A stretch of DNA of 64,000 bases from Pyropia yezoensis (GCA_009829735.1 CM020619.1:7368375-7432374); one strand, 5' to 3'; positions 10,080 through 21,130 are shown, numbered from the stretch's first letter. Notes: generated by a model not told the origin, from the letters alone. Numbers and translations: made by a program.

Positions 10080-12778
10080 ATGGCGGGGGCCCCACCATTT
10101 TCCAGTGAGCCAGACGGTGTGCCGCTGGCGGACCTCCCGTCTGTTGGGGGTGGCTGGGCGGCAGCGGTTGGGGGCAGCGATGGTGGTGGCGACGGTGACC
10201 GTGGTAGCAGCAGCGGCGGCGGCGGCGGCGGCGGCGACGGTGGACGCGGCAGCGACGGCGGCGAAGGCGGCGACGGCGGCGTCCGCGGCGTCGGCATCGC
10301 CGGCGGGCGTGACGGTGGGGATCTGCTGGCGGGCGCGGCCCCGCCATTCTTGGGGCGGGCGGGCAATGGCCGCACCGGGGTGGGCACGGCAGCAGAGCGC
10401 GCCGCGGAAGACTCAAGGTTGCCATCTGTCTGGCCAGAGGCCAGTGACGGCGGCAGCCGTCCAGGTGTTGGCCGCCCGGTAGGCGCCTTGCCTGGTGGGG
10501 GTGGTCCCTCCCCCCTGCGCTCTCCCCGCCCGCGCTCTCCCCCCGCCCGCCCCTCCATCCCCACGCCTCGCTTTGCCTCCCTCGAGCTCCCCGACCTGGG
10601 GGACTATGTGGAGCACCGTGCGCGGGCGCCCACGCGCTCCACGGCGGTCATCACCTTCCTCTCGCTCCTTGTTTTGAGCCTCTCCATAGCGCTCTGGTCC
10701 AGCCGCCTCATCGCGTTCCGCTGCCCTGAGTGTACCTGTCCCCTGCCGGCAGCACCGGGGCTGGGCCTTGGGGGCACCCCCAACGGTGGGGTCATGCCTG
10801 GTCTGGGGGGTGGTTTGGGGAGCGGAGGCGGCCAGGGGGGTGGTGGCAGCGAGGAGGACGGGGAGAGCACCCTCGGTTTTGGGATGGCCATCTTTTCCGC
10901 CACCCTCGTGGGCTGCGCGTTGGCCAGCTATGGGCTTGCCCGGGCAGGCATGACATTTCTTCCTGACTGTATTGCGTACGTGCTGATTGGAGTGGTGGTT
11001 GGCTCGGTGCTACGGCTGTCGGGGGTGTCGTCGTCGGTCGGCTATGCCCTTCCCAACCAGCAGCAGTTCTTCCTCTTCATCTTGCCGCCCATCATACTAG
11101 AAGCTGGCTTTTCGCTGAACAAGGGAGACTTTCTAAAGGAGGCCGCCCCCATCTGCCTGTTTGCGCTTGTCGGTACGATCGTGTCCTCCGCCGTGTTTGG
11201 GCTAGGCATGTTCGTGGTGGGCATCACGGGCGCATCCTTCACCTTTTCCTTTTGGGAGGCAATGGCGTTTGGCGCCCTCATCTCCGCGGTGGACCCGGTG
11301 GCGACCATGGCGGTCTTTACGGCGCTGCGGGTCAATAAGACGCTCCACTTTCTCGTCTTTGGGGAGAGCGTCCTCAACGACGCGGTCGCCATTGTGCTCT
11401 ACCGCACGTGCGCGCGGATGATTGGGTCTGCGTCGCCAACGCTGGCGGGCGCGCTGGCCGACTTTGTCTACGTCTTTGCGGGGTCAGCAGCCGTCGGTGC
11501 GGCAACGGGCACGTTGGCAGCGTGGACGCTCAAACGCACTTCCCTGTATCGGACGCCCTCCCTTGAGCTTGCCGTCTTCTTTGTGTTTGCGTACATGCCA
11601 TATTTCCTATGTGATGGCCTACGGATGAGCGGCATCATGGGCATTCTTGTCAACGGCGTCACGCTTGCTCATTACGCGTTCCCGAATCTGTCACGGGTGG
11701 CGCAGTTGGGGGCGCAGCAAAATTTCAAGACGCTCGCCTACCTCGCTGAAACGTTTGTTTTTGTCTACCTCGGCACCGCTCTCACCACCTTCAACCACAG
11801 CTGGCACCTGCTGACGGTCGCGTGGGGCATCCTGCTGGTCCTTGTCTCCCGGGCGGCTAACGTATTCCCGCTCGCTGCCGTCGCCAACCGCTACAGGGCC
11901 GAGCCCATTAGCCGCAAAAACTGTGTCGTCATGTGGTTTTCAGGCCTCCGCGGCGCCATTGCGTTTGCGCTCTCCCTCTCTTTCCCCGCTGAAGACGGTT
12001 CGGGGGAGACGCGGCGGGTGGTGATCAGCACCACCCTCGCCATCGTGCTGTTTACGGTTATTGTGCTGGGGGGGGGGACCATGCCCCTCCTCCGCCTGTT
12101 GCGGATGGATACGGGGGGCAACGAGGGTGGCCTGGCGGGGGAGAGCGACGCGTCACTGCCCTTGCCGGGCGCCTCCACTGATAGCCTCGGTGGGGGGTGG
12201 GACGACGGGGGCAACGTCAGCGGCGGCAGCGACCAAGACGGCGGCGGCAGCGGCAGCGGTGGGGTGGGGAGCCCTGGCGGCGCCTCAAGCCCTTCTCTTC
12301 GTGGCCGTTGGCGCGCCGGTGGGCGGCGAGACCCGACGCGGCCATCCTCCCGCTTCGGCCTGGACGACAGTGGCAGCAGCGCAGGGGAGGGCGCCGCCGA
12401 CCCCCTCACCGGCGGTGGCCGCGGCGGTGAGGCTGGCGCCGCCGCCTCCACGGACCTCCTCGGCGGCCCCGTGCCGTCGCGGTCACCCCGGTGGGTGGGA
12501 GAGCCCCCTCCCGCCTCCCCTTTCCCAGCCGCCTCTGCCGCCGTCGGCTCGGTCGTGGACGAGGAAGACCCCGCCGCCGCCGCCGCCGCCACCCGCCCAT
12601 CGCAGCTGCCCCTGCTCGCACGCCTCGATGAGGAGTACCTCAAGCCTCTGCTGCTTGCCGCCCCCGACCGCTCCCACGGTGCCAACAGCCGCGCGCTGGC
12701 GCGGCTGTCGGCCGCAGGCGACGCGATGCTCAGCCCGGAAGAGATGGGCGCGGTGCTTGCCGCACCGTCGGCGGCGGC

Positions 12779-12813
<35 letters not shown>

Positions 12814-12983
12814 GTGACGCGGCGGGCGGGCGCGCGACGCGGCGGGCGGCACTGTCGCGGCCCGACGGCGGCGGCCGCGGCCGAGCGGCGCGGTCGCGGC
12901 GGGGGGGGAGAGAGGCGGCTTGGTCGGCACTGCCGCGCCCGCCGCCCCCGCCGCCGCCCCCGCCGGCACCACCGCCCGAGTGA
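10080..12983 (+). CDS. Na+/H+ (K+/H+) exchanger, CPA1/NHE family
   Basis: Single-exon gene for a 967-residue membrane antiporter. Residues 1-180 are Gly/Ser/Pro-rich low complexity. A first hydrophobic segment lies near residues 185-208. The 11-13-helix exchanger core runs from about 264 to 678. Diagnostic motifs are QQQFFLFILPPIILEAGF, SAVDPVATMAVF near residue 402, FGESVLNDAVAIVLYR with the Asn433-Asp434 pair of electroneutral CPA1 exchangers, and FSGLRGAIAFAL near 622. The SAVDPVAT wording resembles NHE8-like Golgi/endosomal members and plant NHX5/6 more than plasma-membrane SOS1, so I infer an endomembrane exchanger for pH and K+/Na+ balance. The C-terminal ~290 residues are a long low-complexity cytosolic tail with Ala and Pro runs. 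The ATG at 10080 is the first in frame. Confidence 0.9.
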
Positions 12984-13940
12984 GGGGGAAGAGTCTGGGG
13001 CGGATTGAGTGTGGGTGCTTTTTGGTGCTTTGTGGTCTGGGGTCAGGACAGGGGGATGGATAGAACGGGAGGCGGGGCGAGCGCGGTTGTATTTGGTGAA
13101 GGGAAGGTCGCTGTGCGAGAGGGAGGAACGGCTGCTTTGTGCGGGCGACGTCCGCGGAATCTGCTCAGGGACGCTGCGCTCGCTCCACCTCCCCTCTTCC
13201 CGCTGCGGCCGGGCGTGCCTTGTTTTTTTCTCTAGGCTCTGTCATGGTGGCGTCCACGCCAGGGCTGGCGCTGTCGCCACCGCCCCTGTTGTCGCTGCGG
13301 CCGCCGCTGCTGCCACGGCCTGTCCGGGTCTCGGCATGGCGTCGAGGGGCGCCGCTGCAGTGGAGCCGCCTCTTCTTTTGTTTTTTTGGTGGCAGCCGGA
13401 TAGGCGTGTCCCGTCCCGTGAGGGTGGGCCCGATGGCCCCCCGCACACCGGCGTTGCGGGCGTGACGGACGCAGTCGTCCGCGAGCGGAGGGCTTGTGGC
13501 CGAGGGGGGGGGGGATGCCGCCGGCGGGGCCGTCCGAGCCGGTCTGGCCCCGAAGGCCGCGCAACGCGCGTCGCCTGATACGCCCTTGCCTCAATAGCTG
13601 TGCTGCGGGTGATGCCGCCGCGGCGGCGGCGGAGGCAGAGGCGTTGCGTCTCGCGCGCTGGGCGGTGCGCGCGCACGGCGGTCTTGACCTTCCCCCCCGC
13701 ACACCCGCTCGCGCGCCCCCCCGTGGTACGCCCCTGGGGGCCCCCGATTTTACCGCTGCCGGAGGCCGGCTCGCGACAAGATAGAGCGGGCTGTGCCGCT
13801 ATCGCTGTGTGTAGGCAACACGAGTAAAGACCAAACGGGTACGAGCGTTGAGTTGATGAGGAGCGAGCGTGCCCGCTGTTTGTGCGTCTGCTGCCCGCCG
13901 CGGCATGCGCGGGCGCTGTCGAGGCTGGCCGCGGTGGCCG
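12984..13940. other. GC-rich non-coding or unassigned region
   Basis: Downstream of the exchanger gene there are several overlapping short frames (for example 13009-13578 and 13494-13784) on both strands with no recognisable domain. The base composition steps down towards about 50 percent GC at roughly 13.8 kb. Confidence 0.4.
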
Positions 13941-14007
13941 CGCAGCACAGCTTATCGCCTGTCAAAATTTTCTTGCTTTTTTGGGAAATTCTCGAGCAAA
14001 AACCTGC
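13941..14007 (+). repeat. Dispersed short repeat, copy 1
   Basis: Begins CGCAGCACAGCTTATCGCC and contains TGTCAA, TTCTTGC and TTCTCGAGC in fixed order. The copy at 16128-16191 on the other strand matches almost base for base. No protein or RNA structure is evident. Confidence 0.55.
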
Positions 14008-14489
14008 ATAAAACCTGCATCGACCCCCCCTCAAGGCATCATTGACACCGCCTTTCCCCCCTCTTCTTGCTTTCTGCCTATAACAGCTCGGGCGATTGGT
14101 GGTCGCCACCTCCCTTAGTATGACCAGAAGCGCACGGGGCAGGAGAGCTCTCTCGTGACGCGCAAAGAAGCGACCGACCATCGCTACGCTTGGGTGCAAT
14201 GTTTATACAATCGCGTTTAAAAACCGCGCAATCTCTCGCACTGGTTAAGCAAAAACCTGCGCGACGACAGCTTTCAAGGGTCTGCTTGGAAAAATCTCTC
14301 CACCTTGCTCGACATCTACGGCGTCAATGCTGACCAATGGAACGCTCCATCCAGCAAACAGCAGGGCCACCGCTGTTGTCATTGGTTGACAGAACACCGA
14401 CAGCGGCCATCGTGTCCGTCAGCCTGGGGGAGATTCTTTGGCCTCAGCCCAGCCCCTCGATCAGAAAAGCAAAATCGTTCTCGAGCTGA

Positions 14490-14590
14490 TCATTTTCGTG
14501 CTCGAGCAGGGCAAGAATTTGCACAACGAAGCAAGAGATCTGGCCAAAATCGGGCTTGTTTCTTGACAGGGGATAAGCAGTGCTGCGCCG
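14490..14590 (-). repeat. Dispersed short repeat, copy 2
   Basis: Read on the minus strand it runs GCAGCACTGCTTATCCCC, CTGTCAAGAAACAAGCCCG, TGGCCA, CTTGCT, CAAATTCTTGCCCTGCTCGAGC. It shares these blocks in the same order with the copies at 15608-15710 and 21038-21130. Confidence 0.55.
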
Positions 14591-14649
14591 TTCGCCGCTG
14601 CCCAGCCAGCCACCGTGCGCGCGCGCGAAGACCAGCGCACACAGCGCAA

Positions 14650-14945
14650 CACGCCCCTTTTTGCTAGGCGTGTCGGCGTGACACGCTACAACACAGGACC
14701 ACACGCCTTTTCGCGCCGACCACGCTCCACACGCCCGAAGTGACCCCCCCACATTAGCCAATCTAACTCCATTCAATGTCACATTTGATGATTGAGCGAA
14801 TTAAATTGAGCCACCGGTGACACAGAGTGACAACTCTCGCCAAACCTGGCGCCTCTCATCTCTAACTCGCCCCGAACACGCCCTTCCATATAGGCGGGCG
14901 TGTCGGCATGACACGCCTAAAACACGACTTCAACACGCCTGGGGC
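14650..14945 (+). repeat. Two copies of a ~65-bp unit centred on a perfect palindrome
   Basis: The unit around 14650-14715 and the unit around 14875-14940 share AACACGCCC, GGCGTGTCGGCRTGACACGC and ACACGCCT in order. The centre is an inverted repeat (GCGTGTC with GACACGC) at 14668-14686 and 14898-14916. Both copies point the same way. Function is unknown; they could be termini of a small mobile element. Confidence 0.5.
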
Positions 14946-15152
14946 GTGCTCTTGTAGTGTGCGTCCCGTAGAAAGTGGACGTGCACAGGTCGTGCAGTGT
15001 GGGGCGTGCTCTTGTAGTGTGCGTCCCGTAGAAAGTGGACGTGCACAGGTCGTGCAGTGTGGGTTTGATTGGTCCAGTGGCCGATATTTGACATGATCAC
15101 GACACAAGCACGTCCACTTTTTACGGGACGCACTATACACGCCCCAGGCGTG
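14934..15152. repeat. Foldback structure with an exact 60-bp tandem duplication
   Basis: The left arm (14934-14994) and right arm (15098-15152) are imperfect reverse complements: both carry CACGCCTGGGGCGTG, GTGCGTCCCGTA and AAGTGGACGTGC. Inside, 14941-15000 is repeated base for base as 15001-15060. This looks like a MITE- or foldback-type element whose arm was duplicated recently. Confidence 0.65.
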
Positions 15153-15194
15153 ATGCGCAACCCTAACTGGGAGCAAGCGACTTTTGTAAACCCG

Positions 15195-15580
15195 CCTGAA
15201 AGAGCGTACTTTCCTCACGTATTTTTAGTCCATGATATCTTGCCAGCGTACTGTCAAAAATGCCGCAAACAGCGTACAGCAAGATTGCTTTTTGGCAAAA
15301 TGGTCAGAACAAAGGCTCACAAAACTTCCTCAGTGCCATGAATTCCCCAATCGCTGTCAATGCAGCTGATATTCGTCCGAGAAACGACGATAATTACGCG
15401 CTAGCCGTTATTCTTTGCCCGTCAGCGTACCTGACAAAAGTACGTTCGTGCATGATACTTTAGCGTACAATTTGCCCGCGAGATTGCGCGTTTGCGTACC
15501 AAGCACATTTGGGCACTATTCGTAGCGTACGCGTAGTATGCTAAAAGAATACGCGCTTCGCTTGTTTTGAGTACGCTTGG
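15195..15580. repeat. Cluster of AGCGTAC motifs
   Basis: The heptamer AGCGTAC or a one-base variant occurs about seven times in 380 bp, in differing surroundings (near 15202, 15245, 15271, 15424, 15463, 15524 and inverted near 15571). Spacing is irregular, so it is not a tandem array. Confidence 0.35.
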
Positions 15581-15607
15581 CAACCTGTGCCAGGTAGCCC
15601 GAATGGG

Positions 15608-15710
15608 AGTAGCTCATCTCCTGTCAAGATACAAGCCCGATTCTGGCCATGCCCCTTGCTATTTTTTTTTTGATGGGAAGTCTTGCGCTGCTCGAGCGAA
15701 AAAGCACTGG
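15608..15710 (+). repeat. Dispersed short repeat, copy 3
   Basis: Contains CTGTCAAGATACAAGCCCG, TTCTGGCCATGCCCCTTGCT and GCTGCTCGAGCGAAAAAG, aligned with copies 2 and 5. A run of T's interrupts the middle. Confidence 0.55.
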
Positions 15711-16127
15711 TCGGGCAGCGGCTGGTTTTGTCGCTCGATAACAATAATATTGTTTATTATGGTCCCCGCGATATTTCCATGAAAACAAAGCGCTTCTGCC
15801 AGGCCAATGACCCACTGTGAGAGAAGAAAGGCGAGGCTCTCGGCACAGCGGCAAGTTTTATCTGTGGTTGAGCCGAGCACTGGCAGCAGCAGCTGACGAG
15901 TGACAGTTTTGATGACCGTGGCATGACCACCTTCGAGCACGTTCTCTCTTCGGCAGTGCGAGGCCACGCATGGTTCTCAATTGCAATTGCATAAACAATG
16001 TCCCCAAGCATGGCGATGGTCGGTCGCTTGTTTGCGCTTCAGGTGAGTGCTCTCCTGCTCCCTGCGCTTCCAATCACACCAAGGGAGGTCGCGACCAACG
16101 ATCTCACTAGGTGACGGAGAGTCGATG

Positions 16128-16191
16128 CAGGCGCTCGCTCGAGAATATCCTGAAAAAGCAAGAACTTTTTGACATGGGCAGTGCTGCGCAG
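16128..16191 (-). repeat. Dispersed short repeat, copy 4
   Basis: On the minus strand: GCAGCACTGCCCATGTCAAA, then TTCTTGCTTTTTCAGGATA and TTCTCGAGCG. Closest to copy 1. Confidence 0.5.
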
Positions 16192-16279
16192 AGGCCCAAG
16201 GGCATAACCTTCCGGCCAACACAGCGGGTCTTGTACAGTACTTCTTCAAACTCCGGGATGACGCTGCGCGCATATATTT

Positions 16280-16670
16280 TTCCCTACATACTGATGACTT
16301 CTGAATTCTGTCCTGGGGGACAGAGACTGACTCTGTCCGACGGGCTCTCAGCCAACCAAGTACGCCACTGGGACCGACTCCCAGGCCGATGTGTCCCGAG
16401 TGGTTGGAAGTGCATCTACTTGTCTTCACATCTCCCGGGAATCAAGTGGTTCTGCCAAGACCTCCCGATAAAGTGCTCATGACAGTAACTAAAATCAAGC
16501 TTCTGAGAAGAAACAGTGAGAGACACTTGCGGCCCCGTCTCACCCGGCATACGGCCTCATGATTGAGACGTCAAGCAATTGATAGCGCTATTCAGCCCAT
16601 GTTGTGCCCATTTTTCTCAAAAATTGACTATATATCTCAGTCTCAGGCCAGCGGGACAAACATCAGCAAG
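16280..16670 (-). repeat. ~390-bp interspersed repeat, copy 1
   Basis: On the minus strand this matches 22520-22915 over its full length at roughly 70-75 percent by eye. Shared landmarks are TGCTGCTTGCTG, ATAGTCAATTTTTGAGAAA, TTCTCAGAAGC, ACTGTCATGAGCAC, GGTCTTGGCAGAA and CCCAGGACAGAATTCAGAAG. No long conserved frame; family unknown. Confidence 0.6.
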
Positions 16671-16802
16671 CAGCAACAGATTAGATCTAATTAAATATTT
16701 CTTTTGTGCAGAAACAGTCTTTGAATTGTTCCACACAACTTTGTTTCTCCACTCTGGCACACAAAGATTCAGCTGCCAGCAGCAACTTGATTGACACGGT
16801 TG

Positions 16803-17246
16803 TCATAAGGTAAAGTTACCTACACACACCATGAAGCCATCCAATTGATGTACATCTTTTCCAAAATTAATCGATGTGGGGCAGCTGCGTTTTTTTAATT
16901 CAAATAATGAGTACTGCCCCTTTTGGATCAATGTGCAATCTCGGCTTCGCGTGGACGACAGCGACAATTCGGTGGCGTAAGACTTGTACTTCCCGCACGT
17001 GATCTTCTCTCCTAATCCCTCCAGAAGCTCCTCTCTGTCCTGCGGATGGCGATTGTCGCCTCCCAGGGGCTGGATGTCGGCTGCGTCACAGCGGGGGGTG
17101 TAGGTGACACAGGCAATTAAATATTTTACCGTGTCAAGATGACGCCCACCCGCGCCAACACAACTGCCAGCCCCATCCTCCAAATCATCCGAAACGAACA
17201 AAAAACCAGGTCTTCGCACAGATTTCGACTTTGTACATCGCCTCAA
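16803..17246 (-). CDS. Unrecognised open frame
   Basis: A 147-codon frame in moderately AT-rich DNA with non-repetitive composition (for example SDDLEDGAGSCVGAGG and GDNRHPQDREELLEGLG). It has no ATG at its listed end. Just upstream in another frame is MAKPMIVHTNLEAMYKVEI, so it could be a spliced or decayed gene. I cannot assign a family. Confidence 0.2.
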   Translation of the reverse strand: MRRCTKSKSVRRPGFLFVSDDLEDGAGSCVGAGGRHLDTVKYLIACVTYTPRCDAADIQPLGGDNRHPQDREELLEGLGEKITCGKYKSYATELSLSSTRSRDCTLIQKGQYSLFELKKRSCPTSINFGKDVHQLDGFMVCVGNFTL

Positions 17247-18215
17247 GGTTCGTGTGAACGATCATAGGCTTAGCCATCTTTTCCTCGCGAAGCATGCTTA
17301 CGATAAGGCGGCGGGCAGAGTCCTGTGATCACAAGGACCATTCGAGAGCATACCATGACTGTACTGTGCCTGCCAGTGCCACTACAATCTCCCGCAGAGC
17401 GAACTACATCTCCCGCAGCGCGGACTACTACAAATTTACGTGTTATTGTTGAAAATGTTTCCTAAACAATAGAAACATATTGGATTATTCTATAGACTAC
17501 ACAGGTCGGAGAGCAAACATGTCACGTTATTGCAATGCACGCTTCTCACATGAATGGGCGCTGAATGGCATGAAAATCCAGCATGGTACATGAAGAATCA
17601 CGAAATTGATTGAGTTTTTGCGCGACCGATGCTCAGCGTCCTGACCTTGGTCTTCCTCACCTGCCTGGCGGATTTTGCAAGGCAGCGCACCCCCAAAGCT
17701 TTCGCTCGACCTTCTCCATTGTGCGTCTCTTTATGATGCAAAATCGAGCGTATCAGTACACACGCAGAGGGGGTTCCAGAGAAAATAGTGTTCGTAAGCT
17801 GAGTACGGTATCGAGACACACCCGTATTAAGCCTCATGACGGTACCCTTGACAACCCCTGACGTCAAGAGCGCCCCCCAGGTCGGTGCGTTGGCAAAGTA
17901 TTCTCGCAATGTGCACTATCTAGAGTGGAAGTTCAATTTACTTTCCGCAGTGGGGAAGCGTCAAAGGTGGCATGAGAGATAGTACCCTGTTCTAAGGGCC
18001 GGGGAGCCTACATATGGGTAATTTGGTATCATTCGGGATCATGAGGCTGAAGGTCGTTGATCTGACAGCGCGTTCTCTGTTGCGAGAGAATTGCAAAGCA
18101 CTGTTGAGAGGTTTCTATCTCATTCTTTGGAAGCCCTTCAGAATATCAGACCCCTCTGTTACCGAGCAACGGACCCCATATAGAGCGAGCATTGGTTGGA
18201 GTAAGAAAAGCATTT
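17247..18215. other. Region without recognisable features
   Basis: AT-richer than the gene block; only short frames on both strands. I see no RNA gene or repeat here. Confidence 0.5.
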
Positions 18216-19045
18216 AACGAGCGTTAAGAAAATCTTAATGAGTACTTAATCATGCCGATGTCGTTTAACGACCTCAACGACCCTTGGTACCGACTTTCTC
18301 AACATTGTGTTCAGGGTACATGTTAGTCGACTGCACTCAATCGCCCCAGTCCTCACGAGCCTGGGACCACCTGTTGTACAGACACCTCGTCAGTCGTAGG
18401 CCGCGCCGACAACCCTGACCCAGCACGGAGGGTCCGATGCGTCAAAAGCTTGGTGCCAGCTCTCCTCAGTGCGCCCCTGCTGCTAGTCTGCCACTACAAC
18501 GGCGACACTTCCGCTGGTGCGGGATGATCTTGTCCCTGCAGCCGTTCCCCGGCGCGGTGGCTTGGACAGCTTGAAGATTGCAGATGGCGACCTCGTCCCC
18601 GTCGCAAGCGTCTACGTCGCGCTGGTACCGCTCGTGGGCTGCCTCGCAAGTATGGTAGAAGGCGAAAAAAGAGTTGGTCGCCTTCCCGTCGACGTCCAGC
18701 GCGTGGTAGCTTGTTTTTTTTGAAGGCAGGCCACAGATCCCTCCAGCTGCTCGCATGCGGCGGGAAGTGGCGCAAAGGAAGAGCAGTGGGGATGCCTGCC
18801 CCAGAGGGCTCGTTGGTCGCAGACGCGCACGCAAGGCAGAGGCAAAAGAAGCAATCCAACCCTGGATTCTTGGACTCTGCGCAAAAGTGGCGTTCCCCTC
18901 GAGGACTGCAATGCCCGACTAGCACACACGACAGGTTGAGGACTTAATGACTTGAAAGAGTTCTCGGCCGAGTGCCTAAACGATTTAACGATCGTTATAA
19001 TGAACGTTTAACGACCTTCGTGAAACGACTTCTCTTAACGATTGA
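18216..19045. mobile_element. Possible small DNA element bounded by TTAACGA motif clusters
   Basis: Both ends carry dense TTAACG/CGTTAA motifs: near 18216-18270 (TTTAACGAGCGTTAAGAAAA, GTTTAACGACC) and 18978-19043 (ATTTAACGATCGTTATAA, GTTTAACGACC, CTTAACGATT). Part of the right end reads as a partial reverse complement of the left. Between them a minus-strand frame (18466-18834) contains ATNSFFAFYHTCEAAHERYQ and a Cys-rich end (QRKCRRC). This could be a degenerate TIR element with a transposase scrap, but termini and target duplication were not resolved. Confidence 0.25.
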
Positions 19046-20061
19046 AAACCTTAGTAGGAGCTATCACAGCCGTTGATAAAGGCGCTGAACCAGAGGCATG
19101 TCATAGGCTCTGCATTTGGTTCGCATGTGGACCCAGCCGTAACGCCCACCACTGGCATGCCCTGTCGGCCGTTCCAGTTCCGAGCATGGTGCATGCAGAA
19201 TGATCGGCGTGCGGAGGACATCGCTGACAGCTCAGCGGGGCGGAGATTCGCGCGTCCTGGCGGAGCAGCGGTGGCCAGATGGCGTGACGAAGTCCGCCGG
19301 ACTACCCCCTGAAGACACTGAGAGACAGCATCGGAGAAGAACGAAGGAGTACTAAAGCAGCGCAGATAGGGGAGTGGGGACTGCCCTTTCTTCGCGTGAA
19401 GAAGCAGTTGACAGAACCGAGGAAGTGCCAAGAAATTCAGTACGGCTTTGTCGTTGAACTTAGCGGATCCCAGAAGTTTGCGCTATCTATGATCGGTGGA
19501 CAACTTGACAGCAGCTGCTTTCTAGATAGTGAGCTTTGGTCGGCGGGGAACGCTTTCAAGAATGGGCGTCTTCTTCGGTCAGACATGCAAAAGCATTTTC
19601 GCCACACGCATGTGACCATTTGGGCCCGTCGTCAGGCCGAGGTAAGCAGGGAGACATTTCTTCAGAGTTGCACAATTGTCTTCTCACGGAAGAACTGGTA
19701 TCATTGACTGGGTTGCTTTTCCACTTATGCTGCATACCATCTCGGTTTTATTTTGAGCGGGGGCGGCAAGTCGGTTGATTGAAGAAAGTTCGTCTAACCA
19801 CTCGTTCCGCAATAGTGTGGGCATTAGGCCAGAGCCACCAAAGAAAAACCACTACGAAGACGACGGTGCACACAGTATTTAGTCATGGCTAAAATACCAC
19901 AAAATGCACATAGACACTACCACATTTGGATGTTGGGCTACCGATGACCAGGACTGAGAGTGCGAACATCTGTGGTCTAACAATTCTTGAGTTTGTTGCC
20001 TTCATGATGGCCCAGCACTCTGTCTCTTGACACTCCAGTTGTTTCCTTTTTTTGCGCGGTG
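19046..20061. other. Region without recognisable features
   Basis: Only short overlapping frames; no domain, tRNA or clear repeat seen. Confidence 0.5.
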
Positions 20062-21042
20062 TTTCCCGACGGCAATCCTACCGCCGGTGTCTCCATATGC
20101 AAACATGATCAGAGGAAGCGATGTTTGTTCATATTTGCGATGGAAGCATGAAGGAGCAGATCGGCGTCTGAGTAAGTGCCCCCCTGCTGGTTGATGCAGA
20201 CAATCTTCGCTGTGTCTACGTCAGTAGCATCGTGCCAGAATAGGACGCCGTGCAAGTCGGCTACTTTTAAGACGGATTGCCCGCGTCCACCACACGTGCG
20301 CAAAAATGATGAGCAAGTATCTATATCGCTGTGCATGAAAAGATCAGTTCAATTGGGCTCGCTGCGTGGCGGACATGGGCATCTGAGTTGCTGTTTTGTA
20401 ATTTGCTTTCGATTGTGGCGCGCTTGTAGAGAGGCAGCCACGGTCTTGCAGTTATCTGAAAGTTGGCTGATGCGCGCTATAGCAATAGAGTCGCACACCA
20501 ACGTCGCGGCCAATAGTACATCCGAGAATCGGAGTCTGACCAAGAAGCTAGTGCTGCAACTCACTGTTGATGTTGCACTCAACAGCCAGACCTTGGAGAC
20601 AGCAGTACTCTTGTGGACATACCGACCTGACGTACACGGGAGCTGGGTATAGATTATGGCGCATTTCGGCGCTGTCACGCAGGAAGGGTGGCCTGATGGC
20701 TTAGTTGGTAGAGCATTTGACTAGTAATCAAAAGGTCCCGAGTTCAAATCTCGGTCAGGCCTTCATTATTGATCAAGCGCAACAGTTTTGTCTTATCAGG
20801 CCTCATTTGACTTACCTGCTCCGCAATACGCCCAGTATGCGTCGCCGCCTGCACACAGACAACACTGTCGTTCCTTAACAGTGCTGGAATTGGGTCGGAT
20901 CCGGTTGAAGTGCAACCGCCCGATCTTATGTGAACTTCGTGCGCTGACCCTTCTTCTCACTAGCGGCAGTTGTCCGCCAAAGCAGAGCCTCGCACAAAAC
21001 AGAAGGACATTGAACGAAGCATGCTGTTCCAGCCCGGACCTG
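20062..21042 (+). repeat. Large inverted repeat, left arm (981 bp)
   Basis: Reverse complement of 21372-22352, same length with no net indel. By eye there are only a handful of mismatches, most of them at the inner edge. It contains a tRNA-Thr gene and several open frames that are the same in both arms. The outer boundary is sharp (TTTCCCGACGGCAATCC). Confidence 0.9.
20690..20761 (+). tRNA. tRNA-Thr (anticodon AGT)
   Basis: 72-nt cloverleaf: acceptor GGCCTGA pairs with TCAGGCC, D arm GCTT/GAGC, anticodon stem TTTGA/TCAAA with loop CTAGTAA (anticodon AGT, reads ACU and, after inosine editing, other Thr codons). The T arm is CCGAG/CTCGG with loop TTCAAAT. The internal A and B boxes for RNA polymerase III are present. 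No intron and no encoded CCA. Confidence 0.93.
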
Positions 21043-21130
21043 TTTATCCCCTCTGAAGATTGGAGCCCATGTCTGGCCATGCCCATTACTTGTCGATGCA
21101 AATTCTGGCTCTCCCCAAGCGAAAAAGGAC
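21038..21130 (+). repeat. Dispersed short repeat, copy 5
   Basis: Contains CTGTTTATCCCCTCTGAAG, GTCTGGCCATGCCCATTACT, GATGCAAATTCTGGCTCTCC and AAGCGAAAAAGG. It lies at the inner edge of the large inverted repeat and fills part of its spacer, so it is present only once there. Confidence 0.5.

Noticed and set aside
1-13000. Bacterial origin (single-exon genes, high GC, operon-like tandem)
   Set aside because: CWF19-type splicing factor, a GT-AG intron, a transit peptide and a Pol III-type tRNA without CCA all point to a eukaryotic nucleus.
14941-15060. CRISPR-like or satellite array
   Set aside because: Only two adjoining units with no spacers.
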